A DNA stretch of 7,143 nucleotides from the NCBI GenBank assembly GCA_023451915.1, contig JAEXXS010000025.1:1-7143 (forward strand), in the 5' to 3' direction. Below, one piece after another: positions 6,103 to 7,143 of this stretch. Source of the stretch: Pseudomonadota bacterium. GTDB taxonomy: Bacteria > Pseudomonadota > Alphaproteobacteria > Rhizobiales > Rhizobiaceae. Made by a program: the position numbers and the translations under genes. Every line of letters starts with the position of its first letter. Within the stretch, counting starts at the first letter, position 1. The notes below the pieces were generated by a model. That model ran no database searches and was not told where the DNA came from. It worked only from the letters and a program-made list of their open reading frames with translations.

Positions 6103-7009
6103 GGTGTACACCTTCCCCGTGATGATGTTCGTGATGCTCATGCTCATGCTCATGCTCATGATGATGGCCGTCATCGCCATGGCAATGATCCGTCACCGAG
6201 CCATCGCTGTGCAGCACGCGCCCGTCAGGCAGATGGGTGTGATCATGATGATGCTCATAGACGGCGAGCGGGCCAACGGCGCGACTGCCGAACAGGCGCA
6301 TATATTCCGGGCTTGCCGTCACATCGCGCGGGGTTCCGCTGCAAGAGACATGACCGTTGAGGCAGATGACCCGGTCGGTCGCCGCCATGACGAGATGCAG
6401 ATCGTGCGAGATCAAGAGCACGCCGCAGCCGGTTTCGTCGCGCAGCCGCGCAATCAGTTCGTAAAGAGCCGCCTCGCCGGAAAAATCGACGCCCTGCACG
6501 GGTTCGTCCAGCACCATGATATCCGGCTTTCGCGCCAGCGCCCGCGCCATCAGGGCGCGCTGGAATTCGCCGCCGGAAAGATGGGCTGTCTCGGCTTTGA
6601 GAAGATGCGGGATGCCGACCGCCTCAAGCGCGGCAGCAATGTCCTGTTTGCTCAAGGGGCCGGTCAGCGTCAGCAGACGTTCCACGGAAAGCGGCAGGGT
6701 GCGATCGATATTGATCTTCTGCGGAACATAGCCGATGCGCAGGCCGGGCTTGTGGATCACTTCGCCTTCATCGGTCTTCAGAATGCGCAGCGCCATCTTG
6801 GCGGCTGTGCTTTTGCCCGCACCATTCGGCCCGATCAGCGTGACGATCTCGCCACGTTCGACTTTCAGATCGACATTGCGCACAAGCCAGCGCCCGTCGC
6901 GATAAACACCGGCGTTTTTCAGTTCAATCAGCGTTTCCCGCGCCTGAACGTCAGGAACTGTATTCTTTCTCGCCATTGCAATCGGGGCTTTCGCTGCCTG
7001 CATCTTCAT
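6095..7009 (-). CDS. znuC: ZnuC, zinc ABC transporter ATPase with histidine-rich tail
   Basis: ZnuC hydrolyses ATP to drive zinc import through ZnuB. From the ATG at 7009 it has 304 residues. All nucleotide-binding motifs are present: Walker A GPNGAGKST (60-68), Q-loop Q97 in YVPQK, signature LSGGE (144-148), Walker B IMVLDE (164-169) and the switch histidine H202 in LLISHDLH. The ABC core ends near residue 250. A tail of about 50 residues follows with 20 histidines, many as HE or EH pairs (EHEHEHEH near 285-292), a plausible zinc-binding extension as in other ZnuC proteins of this group. The start is uncertain: ATGs at 7009, 7003 and 6976 and a TTG at 7030 are in frame, and none has a strong ribosome site. 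The first 25 residues look non-conserved. The gene heads the znuC-znuB-zur operon. Confidence 0.93.
   Translation of the reverse strand: MKMQAAKAPIAMARKNTVPDVQARETLIELKNAGVYRDGRWLVRNVDLKVERGEIVTLIGPNGAGKSTAAKMALRILKTDEGEVIHKPGLRIGYVPQKINIDRTLPLSVERLLTLTGPLSKQDIAAALEAVGIPHLLKAETAHLSGGEFQRALMARALARKPDIMVLDEPVQGVDFSGEAALYELIARLRDETGCGVLLISHDLHLVMAATDRVICLNGHVSCSGTPRDVTASPEYMRLFGSRAVGPLAVYEHHHDHTHLPDGRVLHSDGSVTDHCHGDDGHHHEHEHEHEHHEHHHGEGVHRA
6111..6118 (-). promoter_or_regulatory. Ribosome binding site for znuB inside the end of znuC
   Basis: GGGGAAGG on the - strand, with an eight-base spacer before the GTG at 6102. It lies within the last codons of znuC and decides the znuB start. Confidence 0.6.
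6135..6158. repeat. Four perfect tandem copies of a 6-bp unit in znuC
   Basis: TGCTCA is repeated four times on the + strand. On the coding strand it gives alternating His and Glu codons within the ZnuC histidine tail. Because the unit is six bases, gain or loss of a copy would keep the frame and change the tail by one His-Glu pair. Confidence 0.9.
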
Positions 7010-7143
7010 TTCGCTTAGAGCATATTCCAACGGATCATCCGCCGATTCGGGGTTTTTCCCAGCGTCTTTTTCGGGCGGCGCGACACGCCATATCCCGATT
7101 GTGAAATCAACCTGCCCATGCTGTCACACAGGACAGCAATTTC
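7010..7143 (-). promoter_or_regulatory. Upstream region of znuC, likely shared with a divergent znuA outside the window
   Basis: No gene is seen here. On the - strand a weak promoter-like pair exists: GTGACA (7127-7122) and CACAAT (7103-7098) with an 18-bp spacer. A 7-bp inverted repeat with a six-base gap (TGCTGTC 7119-7125, GACAGCA 7132-7138) overlaps the -35-like element. I did not find the AT-rich palindrome I would expect for an alphaproteobacterial Zur box; it may lie beyond 7143. Operon control by Zur is inferred from family knowledge. Confidence 0.4.

Noticed and set aside
6103..6180. Longer znuB start giving a Met/Ser-rich N-terminus
   Set aside because: The extra residues lie opposite the frame of the ZnuC histidine tail, do not resemble the ABC-3 family, and a ribosome site fits the GTG at 6102.
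6008..7018. A 336-codon + strand open frame opposite znuC
   Set aside because: It is the complement of a gene with all ABC ATPase motifs. Its translation is His/Arg/Gln-rich with a run of Met-Leu repeats and looks like a shadow of GC-rich coding DNA.
7017..7029. A second Bru-RS remnant beginning AGAGCATATTCCA
   Set aside because: Only about a dozen bases resemble the left end of the element at 4642; no hairpin or further similarity follows.
7010..7143. A Zur box in the visible znuC upstream region
   Set aside because: No AT-rich palindrome of the expected type is present; it may lie past the window end.
1..7143. CRISPR arrays, tRNA or rRNA genes, phage genes, transposases
   Set aside because: None seen. 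The only repeats are the Bru-RS element, the hexamer in znuC and small dyads.

Overview
The window looks like a smaller-replicon segment of Brucella or its close relative Ochrobactrum (Hyphomicrobiales, Alphaproteobacteria). The evidence is the GC-rich coding sequence, the rhizobial/brucellar flagellar gene order, a Bru-RS-type palindromic repeat at about 4642-4743, and the znuC-znuB-zur order on the opposite strand. This placement is recognition from memory and was not searched. If the strain is Brucella, it is classed as non-motile although it carries flagellar genes.

Positions 1-4300 (+ strand) are the tail of a flagellar operon. In order they hold the 3' two-thirds of flhA (broken by two in-frame stop codons), fliR, a small coiled-coil protein in a FliJ-like position, a rod-binding FlgJ/CheL protein, a FlgN-like export chaperone, and a single-pass membrane protein with FliL-like layout. 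Spacing is tight throughout (10 nt, 7 nt, 70 nt, 55 nt and a 4-nt ATGA overlap). The 70-nt gap before flgJ holds a possible secondary promoter and a small palindrome.

Positions 4288-7143 are read on the - strand. In - strand order they hold the znuC upstream region, znuC (ATPase with a His-rich tail), znuB (permease, 8-nt overlap), zur (Fur-family zinc repressor with a natural His6 near the N-terminus, 4-nt overlap), an untranslated stretch with the Bru-RS hairpin, and a stand-alone PilZ-domain protein. The 3' end of the PilZ gene overlaps the end of the FliL-like gene by 13 nt. In known relatives the zinc-binding protein gene znuA lies divergently upstream of znuC, which would put it just beyond position 7143.

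Together the flagellar genes would build and feed the flagellar type III export apparatus and rod, but FlhA as encoded stops before its cytoplasmic ring domain. The znu genes form a high-affinity zinc importer with its repressor in the same transcription unit. I see no wholly new system. The items most worth a second look are the double nonsense mutation in flhA, the clustering of His-rich segments in ZnuC and Zur (with a hexanucleotide repeat in one), and the Bru-RS element acting as a probable terminator after zur.
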